64,000 nt of DNA from CBDBKE01 sp965218055 (GCA_965218055.1 CBDCKA010000001.1:124001-188000); one strand, 5' to 3'; shown: positions 25,160 through 34,012, counted from the stretch's first letter. Made by a program: numbers and translations. Notes: a model not told the origin generated them from the letters alone.

Positions 25160-25546
25160 CTATGCAGAATCTTCCTTCTCGCCGAGTTCCTCCTGCGGTC
25201 GCGCAGAAGAATGTTGCTCTAGCAATTGGACCACCGCGGTGTGGCCACCAGTCTGCGCACTCATCAAGGCTGTCCTACCAAAGTTGGATGTCGCCCTGGC
25301 GTCAGCACCCGCCTCTAGTAAGGCACGTACGGCATCGGTGTGGCCATCAGATGCCGCCATCATCAGGGGCGTAAATCCCTTCTTGTCTTTGGCATTAGCG
25401 TCAGCACCTGCCTTTAGTAGGGCTCGCTCGGCATCGGTATCACCCGTCATGGCCGCACGCAACAAGTCTCGGTTGATGTCTCCAGCCTTTGCCAGGAGCG
25501 GGATAAAGAGAAAAAGTAGCAGGGTTGTTTTGTTCGTGAATTTCAT
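25160..25546 (-). CDS. Secreted ankyrin-repeat protein
   Basis: A 128-residue protein from ATG 25546. It begins with a signal peptide (MKFTNKTTLLLFLFIPLLAKA) followed by about three ankyrin repeats: DLLRAAMTGDTDAERALLKA + GADANAKDKKG, FTPLMMAASDGHTDAVRALL and FGRTALMSAQTGGHTAVVQL. Ankyrin repeats bind other proteins, and the export signal puts it in the periplasm. The stop lies 4 bp before the TPR gene start. The C-terminus (EELGEKEDSA) is acidic. An ATG nine codons earlier is less likely because it would bury the signal peptide. Confidence 0.8.
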   Translation of the reverse strand: MKFTNKTTLLLFLFIPLLAKAGDINRDLLRAAMTGDTDAERALLKAGADANAKDKKGFTPLMMAASDGHTDAVRALLEAGADARATSNFGRTALMSAQTGGHTAVVQLLEQHSSARPQEELGEKEDSA

Positions 25547-25570
25547 AACAAGGAAACCCCTTATTGCGGG

Positions 25571-25625
25571 CAATCCTACGCCCCACCCGCAGGCAAGTCA
25601 ACGCGAGGGTCTACTCCCAGGGAAG
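25571..25625 (+). repeat. Dispersed repeat family B, copy 3
   Basis: AATCCTACGCCCCACCCGCA and GGCAAGTCAACGCGAGGGTC. Its distal part, CAACGCGAGGGTCTACTCC, also occurs at about 24462-24482 next to the TPR gene. The two TPR ends and this flank have evidently been duplicated together. Confidence 0.7.
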
Positions 25626-25653
25626 TTCATTCAGAGGAGGTCATGCAGGAGCG

Positions 25654-25755
25654 TTACTTCTTCGGGTTCTCTTGGCCGTGCTTGTCGCGGATGGCCTTGG
25701 CACAGGCCTCCAGTTTGGCAGCCTCGGCATTCCGCTTCGTCTTCCGTAGCAGGTT
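25654..25755 (-). pseudogene. C-terminal fragment of a second TPR gene
   Basis: The minus strand reads NLLRKTKRNAEAAKLEACAK + AIRDKHGQENPKK and a stop. This is the same kind of ending that follows TPR arrays and is homologous to the tail of the neighbouring TPR gene. No TPR unit precedes it. The frame runs into unrelated sequence, so only about 33 codons remain. Confidence 0.6.
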
Positions 25756-25852
25756 CGGGGCAGCGCGCGTGTATACTGTGGCCGTGCCAGGGCCAAAATG
25801 GAAATCCTGGCTTAGATGTTATCCTGGCGGTAGCTAGGGCGAGGGGGAGATT

Positions 25853-28441
25853 GTGTTGCACAGCTGGCTTTGGTTCAGCGCTTTCTGTATGCTGCTGACG
25901 CCCGCCGGTACTGCCGCTACCTCCACCTTCAAAGATTCTGTTCAGCCCTTCCTCAAGAGTCACTGTATCTTCTGCCACAACGACGAGCTGAAAACGGCGG
26001 GTCTGTCGTTCGAGGACTACCAGGACGAGGGGTCAGCGCTCCAGGACGGCAAAGTTTGGCGGCGTGTCAAGCAAATGCTTGACCTCAAGATGATGCCACC
26101 GTCGCCCCGGCCGCGCCCAGCCCCCGAAGAAGTTGCCGCAGTTCTCGACTGGATTGACGCCAACCTGGCGCCCGAAGATACCCAACTCAATCCTGGCCGT
26201 GTGACCGCCCGGCGGCTGAACCGCGCCGAATACAACAACACCGTGCGGGACCTGCTGGGAATCGACTTCCGACCCGCCGACGATTTCCCTGTCGACGACA
26301 CAGGATACGGATTCGACAACATTGGTGACGTTTTGTCGATTTCTCCGCTGCTCATGGAGAAGTACATGGCTGCTGCCGACAAGATCGTTCGGCGCGCGAT
26401 CGTGACCGACCGCAGCGTCAAACCCAAAGTGCTCCGCTACAGCGCTCCGCGAGCGGAGGGAGAGCAACGCCAGATTGGGGATGCGGGGCGAGTTCCTTAC
26501 TCGCCGGAGGGCAGGCTTGCCGTGCGGCATCTCTTCCCTGCAACGGGGAAGTATGACCTACGGTTGAAGTTCGTTGACCGCCGCGGGGTCCCGGAGCGAC
26601 GGCCGGAATGGACGCACCGAGTGCCGGAACTCATCGAGCAGGTGTTGGATCTCAAGGTGGAGACGATCGATCTCGATATGGTGGCGAAAGAATTTCGCCT
26701 GAGCCTAGACCACGCTATCCGGTTCATGGAGAAATTCGATGCTCCCAAACGCGCCGGGACGTTTGTCTTCGAACGCGAGACGCTGCTGTCTAAGCTGGTC
26801 GAATATCGGGATTGGCTCGAAGAAAACCCCGAGCCGCCCCCGCTTCCACCTCCACCGCCACTGTCCTTCGTTTTCACATTGGACGGCGGGAAACTGGCGA
26901 GTTACCATACCGAGTATAAGCCCGATTACGAAGAGCCCGACCTCGTCCGTGTACGCGTCGAAGCCGGTGAGCGGGAACTGTATGCGGAAGTCTTGACGCC
27001 TGAAGGCGAACGCTGGAACCCGAACTCGCTCGATTGGACCGAGTACCGGAGCGCGAACTACAAAAACGCGGCGAGAATGGTGTTCGCCGACTATATCGAG
27101 ATCACGGGTCCGTTCAATCCTGAACCGGCGCCACTGCCCCAGAGTCACCGCGAGATCATGGTGTGTGAGCCGGCGGACAACAGCTTCGACCGAATTTGTG
27201 CGGAAAGAATCTTAGGACGCCTGGTGAGGCTTGCTTTCCGCCGGCCGGTGACAGAGAAAGAAGTCCGCAGCTACGTTGGCTTTGCCAACAACGCCGTAAA
27301 GCAGGATGCCAGCTTCGAACAAAGCATCCAACTCGCCTTGAAAGCCATCCTGGTTTCGCCACAGTTTCTGTTCCGGATCGAGCGCGACCCTGCCCCTGCG
27401 AGACCGAGCTCCACTCGTCCCCTCGACGACTTCGAACTGGCCTCCCGGCTCTCTTATTTCCTTTGGAGCAGTATGCCGGACGAGGATCTGTTGAAGGCCG
27501 CCGCACGTGGTGCCCTGCGCACAAAGGACGGACGACGGGCGCAGGTCATGAGGATGATGCGGGACAAGAAGTCCCAGGCGTTTGTCGACAATTTCGCTGG
27601 GCAGTGGCTGCAGCTACGGAACGTCTCGCGCGCGAAGCCTGACCCGGAAACCTTTCCCGAGTTCGACGAAGCGCTTCGGGTGGCGATGGTGCGCGAGAGC
27701 GAGCTTTTCTTCGATCACATCATGCGCGAAGATCGCAGCATCTTCGAACTTTTGAAGGCTGATTACACTTTCCTAAACGAACGGCTGGCGAAACACTACG
27801 GCATCGAGGGGATTGAAGGTCCCGGGTTCCGCCGGGTACAGCTCTCCGGCGGACAGCGTGGCGGAGTGCTGACGCAGGCGAGCGTGCTGACCGTATCTTC
27901 CTATCCCACGCGCACCTCACCGGTTCTGCGTGGCCTTTGGGTACTGGAGGTTCTGCTTGGAGACCGGCCACCGGACCCTCCGGGGGACGTTCCCGAACTG
28001 GATGAGCAGACGGTGGCTAAAGGGAGCTCGTTGCGGCAAATGCTGGAGAGGCACCGGGCTGACCCAAGCTGTGCGGCGTGCCATGACCGTATGGACCCTA
28101 TCGGGTTCGGCCTCGAGAACTACAACGCCATCGGAGGCTGGAGAACGGCCGACGGGAACTTCCCCATCGACGCCTCGGGTGAGCTACCAGGTGGAACACG
28201 CTTTGATGGTCCAGCGGACCTAAGAGCCGTGCTCTATGCGCAAGAGGAGCAATTTGCCCGCAATTTGACCGAGAAGGTGCTAACCTACGCTTTAGGACGC
28301 GGCCTCGAGAGCTACGATGAGCCGGTGATTGAAGAGATCCGTAGGGACATCGCCCAAAACGGATATCGGTTCTCGAGCTTGGTTCTGGGAGTCGTCGAGA
28401 GTAGGCCTTTTCAGATGCGGCTTGAGGAAAGGAGCGACTGA
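25853..28441 (+). CDS. Planctomycete-type cytochrome protein (PSCyt1-DUF1587-1595-1592-1588-1585)
   Basis: An 862-residue exported protein from a GTG with a GAGGGGGAGA ribosome site. After a signal peptide (LWFSAFCMLLTPAGTAA) comes a heme-binding CIFCH at 38-42. Next are DUF1587 (RRLNRAEYNNTVRDLLGIDF), a middle beta region with a Pro-rich loop (EPPPLPPPPPLSF), the DUF1595/1592 part (LVRLAFRRPVTEKEVRSYVG and ASRLSYFLWSSMPDEDLL), DUF1588 with a second CAACH (DPSCAACHDRMDPIGFGLEN) and DUF1585 at the end. The biochemical role is unproven. These proteins are always paired with DUF1552, as here, 3 bp downstream. Confidence 0.93.
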   Translation: MLHSWLWFSAFCMLLTPAGTAATSTFKDSVQPFLKSHCIFCHNDELKTAGLSFEDYQDEGSALQDGKVWRRVKQMLDLKMMPPSPRPRPAPEEVAAVLDWIDANLAPEDTQLNPGRVTARRLNRAEYNNTVRDLLGIDFRPADDFPVDDTGYGFDNIGDVLSISPLLMEKYMAAADKIVRRAIVTDRSVKPKVLRYSAPRAEGEQRQIGDAGRVPYSPEGRLAVRHLFPATGKYDLRLKFVDRRGVPERRPEWTHRVPELIEQVLDLKVETIDLDMVAKEFRLSLDHAIRFMEKFDAPKRAGTFVFERETLLSKLVEYRDWLEENPEPPPLPPPPPLSFVFTLDGGKLASYHTEYKPDYEEPDLVRVRVEAGERELYAEVLTPEGERWNPNSLDWTEYRSANYKNAARMVFADYIEITGPFNPEPAPLPQSHREIMVCEPADNSFDRICAERILGRLVRLAFRRPVTEKEVRSYVGFANNAVKQDASFEQSIQLALKAILVSPQFLFRIERDPAPARPSSTRPLDDFELASRLSYFLWSSMPDEDLLKAAARGALRTKDGRRAQVMRMMRDKKSQAFVDNFAGQWLQLRNVSRAKPDPETFPEFDEALRVAMVRESELFFDHIMREDRSIFELLKADYTFLNERLAKHYGIEGIEGPGFRRVQLSGGQRGGVLTQASVLTVSSYPTRTSPVLRGLWVLEVLLGDRPPDPPGDVPELDEQTVAKGSSLRQMLERHRADPSCAACHDRMDPIGFGLENYNAIGGWRTADGNFPIDASGELPGGTRFDGPADLRAVLYAQEEQFARNLTEKVLTYALGRGLESYDEPVIEEIRRDIAQNGYRFSSLVLGVVESRPFQMRLEERSD

Positions 28442-28444
28442 CCC

Positions 28445-29794
28445 ATGAGAGGGAAACACATCCCGAGACGGACCGTGCTGCGGGGCTTGGGCACGATGAT
28501 CGCTCTGCCGTTTCTCGATTCGATGGTGCCCGCTTTTGCATCGCCCCTTCTCAACAAAAGTACGCCGCGGCGAATGGCGTTCGTCTATGTCCCCAACGGC
28601 GCGATCATGGAGGATTGGACGCCCGCGAAGCCCGGAGCTGGCTACGACTTTGGACCGATTCTCAAGCCGCTCGAGCCTTTCCGGGAGGACTTGCTTGTGC
28701 TCACCGGGTTGGCGCAATACGAGGGGAATTCCCTTGGGGACGGATCGGGTGACCATGCCCGAGCGGCCTCGACCTTCCTGACAGGCGTTCACCCCAAAAA
28801 GACGATGGGTGCCGACATCCAGGTTGGCATCTCGGCCGACCAAGTGGCGGCCAAAAAGGTGGGCAGCAAAACTCGTTTTGCTTCGGTCGAGTTGGGAACC
28901 GAGCCGGGGCGTTTGGCCGGCAACTGCGACAACGGGTATAGCTGTGCTTACTCGAATAGCGTGTCTTGGCGATCGTCCAGTACGCCGAATCCCGCAGAGA
29001 TTAATCCACGGCTGGTATTCGAAAGGCTGTTTGGAGATGTTCGAACAGACGAAACCCTGGACGCTCGAGCACAGCGCCTCCGGCACGAGCGGTCGATTCT
29101 GGATTTCGTGCAGGAAGACGCCAAGCGACTGCAGGGATCGCTGGGACCAACGGATCGCCGCAAGCTTCAGGAATACCTCGAGGGAATTTGGGAAATCGAG
29201 CGACGGATTTCGTCCGCAGAGAAGGAAGAGATGGAATTGCCGCCGGATCTGGAGAAGCCGCACGGCGTCCCGGTCGAGTTTAGCGAACACGTGAAGATCC
29301 TGTTCGATCTAGCGACGGTCGCTTTCCAGACGGACTCGACTCGCATTCTGACTTTCATGATCGGGCTGGAGAGCAGCATCCGTAGCTATCCTGAAATCGG
29401 GGTCTCGGACGCGCACCACGGCTTGAGTCACCACCTAAGGGATCAGGAGAAGATCCGGAAGGTCAGCAAGATCAACCGCTTCCACATCGAGCAGTTTGCT
29501 TACTTTCTCAGGAAAATGAAATCGGTCAGCGATGGCGAAGGAACCCTGCTCGATAGCTCGATGATCGTCTACGGCTCTGGCTTGTCGGACGGCAACCTGC
29601 ACACGCATGAAGACCTTCCGGTGCTACTTGCGGGCAGGGCCGGCAACACCCTGAAGCCTGGACGGCACATCGTGTGCCCGGAGAAAACACCCCTGAATAA
29701 TCTGTTCCTTTCAATGCTCGACCGCATGGGCATACCGACCGAAACCCTGGGTGACTCGACCGGTAAGCTGGAGCACCTGTCGGATATCGGATAG
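28445..29794 (+). CDS. DUF1552 protein with Tat-type signal
   Basis: A 449-residue protein starting 3 bp after the cytochrome gene. The N-terminus, IPRRTVLRGLGTMIALPFLD, is a twin-arginine signal followed by a hydrophobic stretch, so it should be exported folded. The rest matches the DUF1552 pattern: RRMAFVYVPNGAIMEDWTP, LTGLAQYEG, GDGSGDHARAASTFLTG, and near the end a metal-enzyme-like SDAHHGLSHH and MIVYGSGLSDGNLHTHEDLP. The fold is thought to relate to alkaline-phosphatase/sulfatase-type DUF1501 proteins (family knowledge; substrate unknown). It forms a two-gene operon with its partner. Confidence 0.92.
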   Translation: MRGKHIPRRTVLRGLGTMIALPFLDSMVPAFASPLLNKSTPRRMAFVYVPNGAIMEDWTPAKPGAGYDFGPILKPLEPFREDLLVLTGLAQYEGNSLGDGSGDHARAASTFLTGVHPKKTMGADIQVGISADQVAAKKVGSKTRFASVELGTEPGRLAGNCDNGYSCAYSNSVSWRSSSTPNPAEINPRLVFERLFGDVRTDETLDARAQRLRHERSILDFVQEDAKRLQGSLGPTDRRKLQEYLEGIWEIERRISSAEKEEMELPPDLEKPHGVPVEFSEHVKILFDLATVAFQTDSTRILTFMIGLESSIRSYPEIGVSDAHHGLSHHLRDQEKIRKVSKINRFHIEQFAYFLRKMKSVSDGEGTLLDSSMIVYGSGLSDGNLHTHEDLPVLLAGRAGNTLKPGRHIVCPEKTPLNNLFLSMLDRMGIPTETLGDSTGKLEHLSDIG

Positions 29795-30005
29795 GCGGAG
29801 CCGCGCCATTTTCTGCACGCCTCACGGGCTGTTGTCTACTACTCATCCAAGCCACGACGTTCAACACCGTGCTAATCGACTATAACGTCACTATGTGTCA
29901 TTCCGAATTGCAAAGTGGCGGCGGGGCTGGTACCATCAGGACCGTCGCCCACGGGCCGAGCCGGAAGCCTCGCATGCACGGTGTGATGGCGCCCAGCGAT
30001 TCCGG

Positions 30006-31472
30006 CTATATGGTCTCGGCCTCTCCAGTATTGCTGGCCTCCCTGCGATCGGCAGACTCACCCCCTGCCAGCTGCTGACCGTGTTGCGACCACCACTCCC
30101 GCGCTCGATCTTGCGTCCACGGGTCCTTCAAGGCGAAGGAATCCAGGTGGCGTTTCAGCTCTTCGACGCTTTCAGGGCGGTTGGAAGGGTCCTTCTCAAG
30201 GCACCACAGGATGATCTTCTCCAATTCTTTCGGAATTTCCTGATGCACTCGCTCGGACGGCGATGGCGGAGGCGAATGAACGTGATTCATAAGCACCTCC
30301 AGGATGGTCGCGCCCTCGAACACGGGTCGGCCCGTGATCAGCCAATAACCGACGCAACCTAACGCATAGATGTCAGCTCCCTCGTCTGCTTCCCGTCCTG
30401 ACACGACTTCAGGGGCCATATACCCGGGAGTGCCTGGAGGGAAACCTTGGATGGTCAAGCGAGCCTCGTCCCCGTCCGCCTTCTTCAGCGGGCGAACCAG
30501 GCCGAAATCGAGAAGCTTGACAAAGTCGTAGTCCAGGCCAAGGCAACAAGTGTACATATTGGCGGGCTTGATATCCCGATGCACCATTCCGCGAGCGTGC
30601 GCCTCGGCCAGTGACAAGCAGGCTTGCTGGAGAAAACGGGTGGCTCGCGCCGGCGGCAACGGGCCAAAACGCTTCACAAGAGAATCCAAATCTGTGCCTT
30701 CCAGAAGTTCCATTACGTAGTAGAAGATGCCTTCTTTCGTAAACCCAAAGTCGTAGAGCTGGATCGTGTGGGGGGAAGTGAGACTTGCGGTCGCTTGCGC
30801 CTCCCGCTCGAAACGACGAAAGACAACCTCGCTCAAGTCCCCTCCCCAGAAGTCGGGGCGAACCAGTTTGATCGCAGCAGGCCGCACCAGCATTTGATGT
30901 CTGGCCAGCCACACCTCACCCATGCCGCCACGCCCCAAAAGGCGTTCCAGGCGGTAGCTTCCCATTTGCAAAGCTCGGTCCACGTTCTTGCCTAGCTGGT
31001 AGAGCATCCGGGCGCCGATGGAAGCCATCGCGGCGCACACGAATATGGGCACAGAGAGCCCGAAGAAAACCGCTGCTGACGGAACCGGCAGACCCGCGAC
31101 CACGGCCCAGACCGCAAGAGCTAACGGCCCCATAGCAGCCGACGTGAAAGCCGCAATGGTGGCCTTGTTTGGCGGGAGGGGTACGAAGCCCACATAGGCG
31201 ATCACCCAAATGCAGATCGCAGATACGCCCCAAATATTCTCAAAGTTGGTCTCACCGTACACTGTGGCGAAAGCAATCCCTACGCTGCCGAAAACCTCAT
31301 AGTAGAGTCCTAGCTTCACGATTCGTTGTGGGTTCAAACGGCCCGGTTTTGCAAGGATGAAAACCATTATAGAAACGGCTGTGATCGTCAATACGATCAG
31401 AAGAGACACCATGTGGGCGCGTAGTTCGTAAGGCACACCCATGAGCACGTGCACGCTGAATTGTGTGAACAA
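30006..31472 (-). CDS. Membrane Ser/Thr protein kinase (N-terminal TM bundle)
   Basis: A 488-residue frame. About residues 20-160 contain five hydrophobic segments (for example LLIVLTITAVSIMVFILA and VFFGLSVPIFVCAAMASIG). The kinase domain starts near 172 with GRGGMGEVW, Lys202 (AAIKLV), HRDIKPAN (Asp300), DFG (322-324) and GTPGYMAPEV. The protein is therefore an active-looking Hanks-type kinase with its membrane part in front rather than behind. The TTG start is only 9 bp from the edge of the neighbouring insertion element and no ribosome site is seen. The true 5' end may have been lost, and MGVPYELRAH, ten codons in, is an alternative start. Confidence 0.85.
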   Translation of the reverse strand: MFTQFSVHVLMGVPYELRAHMVSLLIVLTITAVSIMVFILAKPGRLNPQRIVKLGLYYEVFGSVGIAFATVYGETNFENIWGVSAICIWVIAYVGFVPLPPNKATIAAFTSAAMGPLALAVWAVVAGLPVPSAAVFFGLSVPIFVCAAMASIGARMLYQLGKNVDRALQMGSYRLERLLGRGGMGEVWLARHQMLVRPAAIKLVRPDFWGGDLSEVVFRRFEREAQATASLTSPHTIQLYDFGFTKEGIFYYVMELLEGTDLDSLVKRFGPLPPARATRFLQQACLSLAEAHARGMVHRDIKPANMYTCCLGLDYDFVKLLDFGLVRPLKKADGDEARLTIQGFPPGTPGYMAPEVVSGREADEGADIYALGCVGYWLITGRPVFEGATILEVLMNHVHSPPPSPSERVHQEIPKELEKIILWCLEKDPSNRPESVEELKRHLDSFALKDPWTQDRAREWWSQHGQQLAGGESADRREASNTGEAETI

Positions 31473-31554
31473 ATCGATGGTGACTGACCAGACCGATTTT
31501 TTGTACCAACCGTAGCGAGAGTTTACATCGCAGCCTGGGGCTGTGAAACTGGTT

Positions 31555-32400
31555 TCAGTGGCAGGGGAGGGGGGCTATAGCCCCCGGCGCCGGGGGCCTA
31601 TAGCCGAGCGCCGAGTGCGGCCGCACCGTGTTGTATTGCACCCTCCACTGTTCAATCACCACCTGTGCCTCCTTCAACGAGTAGAAGATCTCTCCATTCA
31701 GGCATTCGTCCCGCAGCTTCCCATTGAAACTCTCGCAGTACCCGTTCTCCCAGGGACTGCCCGGTTCGATGTACAGTGTCCCTGTCCCTAGATTTGCCAA
31801 CCACTGGCGCAGTTCTTGGGCGATGAACTCGGGACCATTGTCGGATCGAATCTGTTCCGGTATCCCTCGCCACAACATCACGTCCGACAACGCCTCAATG
31901 ATTTGTTGGCTGCCCATCCTCCGCTCCACCCGGATCGCCAGGCATTCCCGCGTGTACTCATCCAGCAAGGTCAGCAGCCGCAGCGTTCTCCCCTCGTGCG
32001 TTCTGGCACTCATGAAGTCGTAGCTCCAAACGTGGTTCGGTCGCTCCGGCCGTAGTCGCACACAGGAGCCGTCGTTCAACCACAACCGACCCCGGGGCTT
32101 CTGTTTTTGCGGCACTTTCAGCCCCTCGCGCCGCCAGATTTGCTGTACTCGATCCTTGCCCACTTCCCATCCCACGCCCCGCAGTAAAGCGGTGATCCGG
32201 CGGTACCCATACCGCCCATACTTCGTTGCCAGGGCAATGACAGCTCGCGTCAGCTTTTCTTCGTCCAGCCGAGGATTCGGTTCCTATCGTTGCGTCCCTC
32301 TCCATTGCCCCAGCAGCCGGCAGGCATACCGTTCCGACAACCCGTGTTGCTCCCGCGCATGCTCTACCGCACAACGCCGCCGCTCAGGGCTTAGAAGTTT
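31555..32400 (-). pseudogene. IS3-family transposase OrfB with internal amber stop
   Basis: The frame begins KLLSPERRRCAVEHAREQHG after orfA and reaches GQWRGTQR, then a TAG at 32284-32286. It resumes EPNPRLDEEKLTRAVIALAT + KYGRYGYRRITALLRGVGW and continues to the end. The catalytic residues survive: Asp in WSYDFMSART, Asp in IRSDNGPEFIA and Glu in PWENGYCESF. In relatives the stop position is usually a Tyr (TAC/TAT), so a single change would explain it. Unless the stop is read through, the transposase is dead. The downstream open part alone (31555-32175) lacks the N-terminal HTH region. Confidence 0.85.
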
Positions 32401-32630
32401 CCCTGTGCCACATCCCGCAGCACCTGCTTCTCCAGCGACAGCTCCGCGACCAGTCGCTTCAGGCGAGTGTTCTCCTTCTCCAATTCCTTCAGCCGTTTCG
32501 CCTGATCCAGCTTCAGCCCCCCATATTCCTTCCGCCACCGGTAGTAGGTCTGGGTGTGGATTCCGGCTTCTTTGCAGGCTTGGGGCGCAGTCTTCCCGTT
32601 CGCCATCTGCACTTCTATCTGCCGTAGCAC
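32391..32630 (-). CDS. IS3-family transposase OrfA
   Basis: 79 residues: a helix-turn-helix (APQACKEAGIHTQTYYRWRK) and a coiled stretch (LKELEKENTRLKRLVAELSL + EKQVLRDV), ending AQGNF, the usual end of IS407-type OrfA. The stop overlaps the beginning of the orfB frame, so expression of orfB depends on frameshifting or coupling. Confidence 0.88.
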   Translation of the reverse strand: MLRQIEVQMANGKTAPQACKEAGIHTQTYYRWRKEYGGLKLDQAKRLKELEKENTRLKRLVAELSLEKQVLRDVAQGNF

Positions 32631-32736
32631 CGCTACAATCTGCTCCGGCTTGTAACTCCTTGTCGGCTTGACCTCACTTCCTCCTCAAGTGGATTCTCTC
32701 TCTTTCCACTTGGTACAAAAAGCGCCGGTCAGGTCA

Positions 32737-33585
32737 CCCGTGTACTTCGGCCACGGCCTGCACTACGTGGAAGCCATCAAGGGCAAGAAGTATTCGATCC
32801 GCCTGCGGAACCCGCTGAGCGTGCGGGTGGCCGTGGCGCTTTCGGTGGACGGATTGAACACGATTGACGCGCGGCACACCGACCCACGCTCGGCCCAGAA
32901 GTGGGTGTTGGGCCCACACGAGACGATTACCATCAGCGGCTGGCAGACGGGAATGAACAACGCCCGCCGGTTCTTTTTCACCAGCGAAGAGCAGTCGTAT
33001 GGAGCCTGGCTGGGAAAGAGGCAGAACCTGGGAATCATCAGCGCCGTGTTCTTCCGCGAGAAGCGCCGTCCGAAGGCGCCGCGTCCGGTGGCGCCTAAGG
33101 AACAAAGCCGGAGGGATGGGCCCAGCGCGGCTTCCGAAGCCGGTGCATCGCGCAAGGCCGAGAGCCAGGAGGGCAGAGACCGTGGGGAGGACTACGCCGC
33201 CACGGGGATCGGCCGCCGCTACGGCCACCGGGTCTACCGGGTGCGCATGGAACTGGAAGAGAAGCCAGTTGTCACCCTCAACGTCCGCTACGAGTATCGG
33301 CCACAACTGGTGCGCCTGGGCCTGCTGCCACCCTCGTCCGCGCCCTACCCGGACCCGCTCGCCCGCCGGCAGAATGCCCGCGGCTTCGAGCCGGGTTTCT
33401 GCCCCGAGCCTCGCCGAGTCTCGCGCCCCCCTCTCGTTTGCGGCGCGAAATCCGGGCCCGGACCGGCCAACTGCCCGCGGCCACTACGGCCCGGACCTTC
33501 AACCTGTGCAGGCGGCCCTCGATTCTCTCCCACTGCCGAGGGACCAGCAGGGCCGGACAAGGGACAGCGGGTACTTCTTCTGTAA
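32737..33585 (+). pseudogene. Conserved hypothetical protein truncated at its 5' end by the IS
   Basis: From the exact IS boundary the plus strand reads PVYFGHGLHYVEAIKGKKYS, then VALSVDGLNTID, ISGWQTGMNNARRFFFTSEE and NLGIISAVFFRE. I recognise this as an uncharacterised bacterial family in which the same phrases recur (SVDGLN, I/V-GWxxxM, FxFT, SYAAxxG, N-GxIxVAVFRE). The usual N-terminus is missing. A Ser/Lys/Glu-rich linker follows, then VTLNVRYEYRPQLVRLG, after which the family normally ends. The open frame continues into low-quality sequence to 33585. GTG 32740 could in principle restart it. Confidence 0.65.
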
Positions 33586-33865
33586 CGGTGTAACAAGTCG
33601 GCGCGCAGCAGTAGGGATGGCCGAGCGCACGATGACAGCAGCGTTCAAAGAATCCGGTGTCCCGCAAGCACATGCTCACCGTTTCCGCCACACCTTGGCC
33701 ACTTCCATCCTGGCCAGCGGGGTCACGCTCTCAGACGTGGCCGACGTGCTAGGCATCGGGGAGCACGTCGCCAGGAAGCACTACAAGAAGTGGAGCCAGG
33801 ATCGCATCTCGGCCCTTATGCAGGCCGTCCAGCGTGGCACATTTGCGGCACGGACGGAAAAATGA
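33506..33865 (+). pseudogene. Tyrosine recombinase (phage-type integrase), C-terminal fragment
   Basis: About 120 residues: LPRDQQGRTRDSGYFFCNGV, MAERTMTAAFKESGVPQAH, then the catalytic AHRFRHTLATSILASG (HxxR motif) and LGIGEHVARKHYKKWS with the nucleophilic Tyr. The N-terminal DNA-binding domains and the first catalytic Arg are absent. ATG 33617 is available for a shorter product. It ends 36 bp from the 3' end of tRNA-Leu, the classic site for integrase-carrying elements. Confidence 0.8.
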
Positions 33866-33900
33866 GCCGCAATCAATTGAGTCGAAAAGGGGAACGCTGG

Positions 33901-33984
33901 TGCGGAGAGGGGGATTTGAACCCCCACGAGGTTGCCCTCGCCAGCCCCTCAAGCTGGTGCGTCTGCCAGTTCCGCCACCTCCGC
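33901..33984 (-). tRNA. tRNA-Leu (anticodon GAG)
   Basis: An 84-nt cloverleaf. The acceptor stem is GCGGAGG/CTCTCCGC with discriminator A, and CCA is encoded in the DNA. The anticodon arm is CCAGC-TTGAGGG-GCTGG, giving anticodon GAG. It has the long variable arm of a class II tRNA (CGAGGGCAACCTCG) and T arm GGGGGTTCAAATCCCCC. The adjacent recombinase fragment makes its 3' end a likely attachment site. Confidence 0.95.
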
Positions 33985-34003
33985 ACTTGAAGGAATCGGC
34001 CCG

Positions 34004-34012
34004 ATTATACCA
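34004..34012 (-). promoter_or_regulatory. Extended -10 promoter element for tRNA-Leu
   Basis: The minus strand reads TGGTATAAT, an extended -10 box (TGnTATAAT), about 20 bp upstream of the tRNA 5' end. No clear -35 is needed for this class. The same nonamer precedes the HtrA gene at 48039. Confidence 0.55.

Larger units (their letters stand above)
31481..32736 (-). mobile_element. IS3-family element (IS407-like), degenerate
   Basis: About 1.26 kb bounded by inverted repeats. The left end reads TGACTGACCAGACCGATTTT + TTGTACCAA. The right end read inward is TGACCTGACCGGCGCTTTTT + GTACCAA. Inside are an intact orfA and an orfB with an in-frame amber stop. The flanking bases (ATGG on the left, CCCG on the right) show no target duplication. 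The element either lost it or took part in a rearrangement. Confidence 0.85.

Noticed and set aside
28292..29290. 332-codon minus-strand frame
   Set aside because: Antisense to the cytochrome and DUF1552 genes and without any motif.
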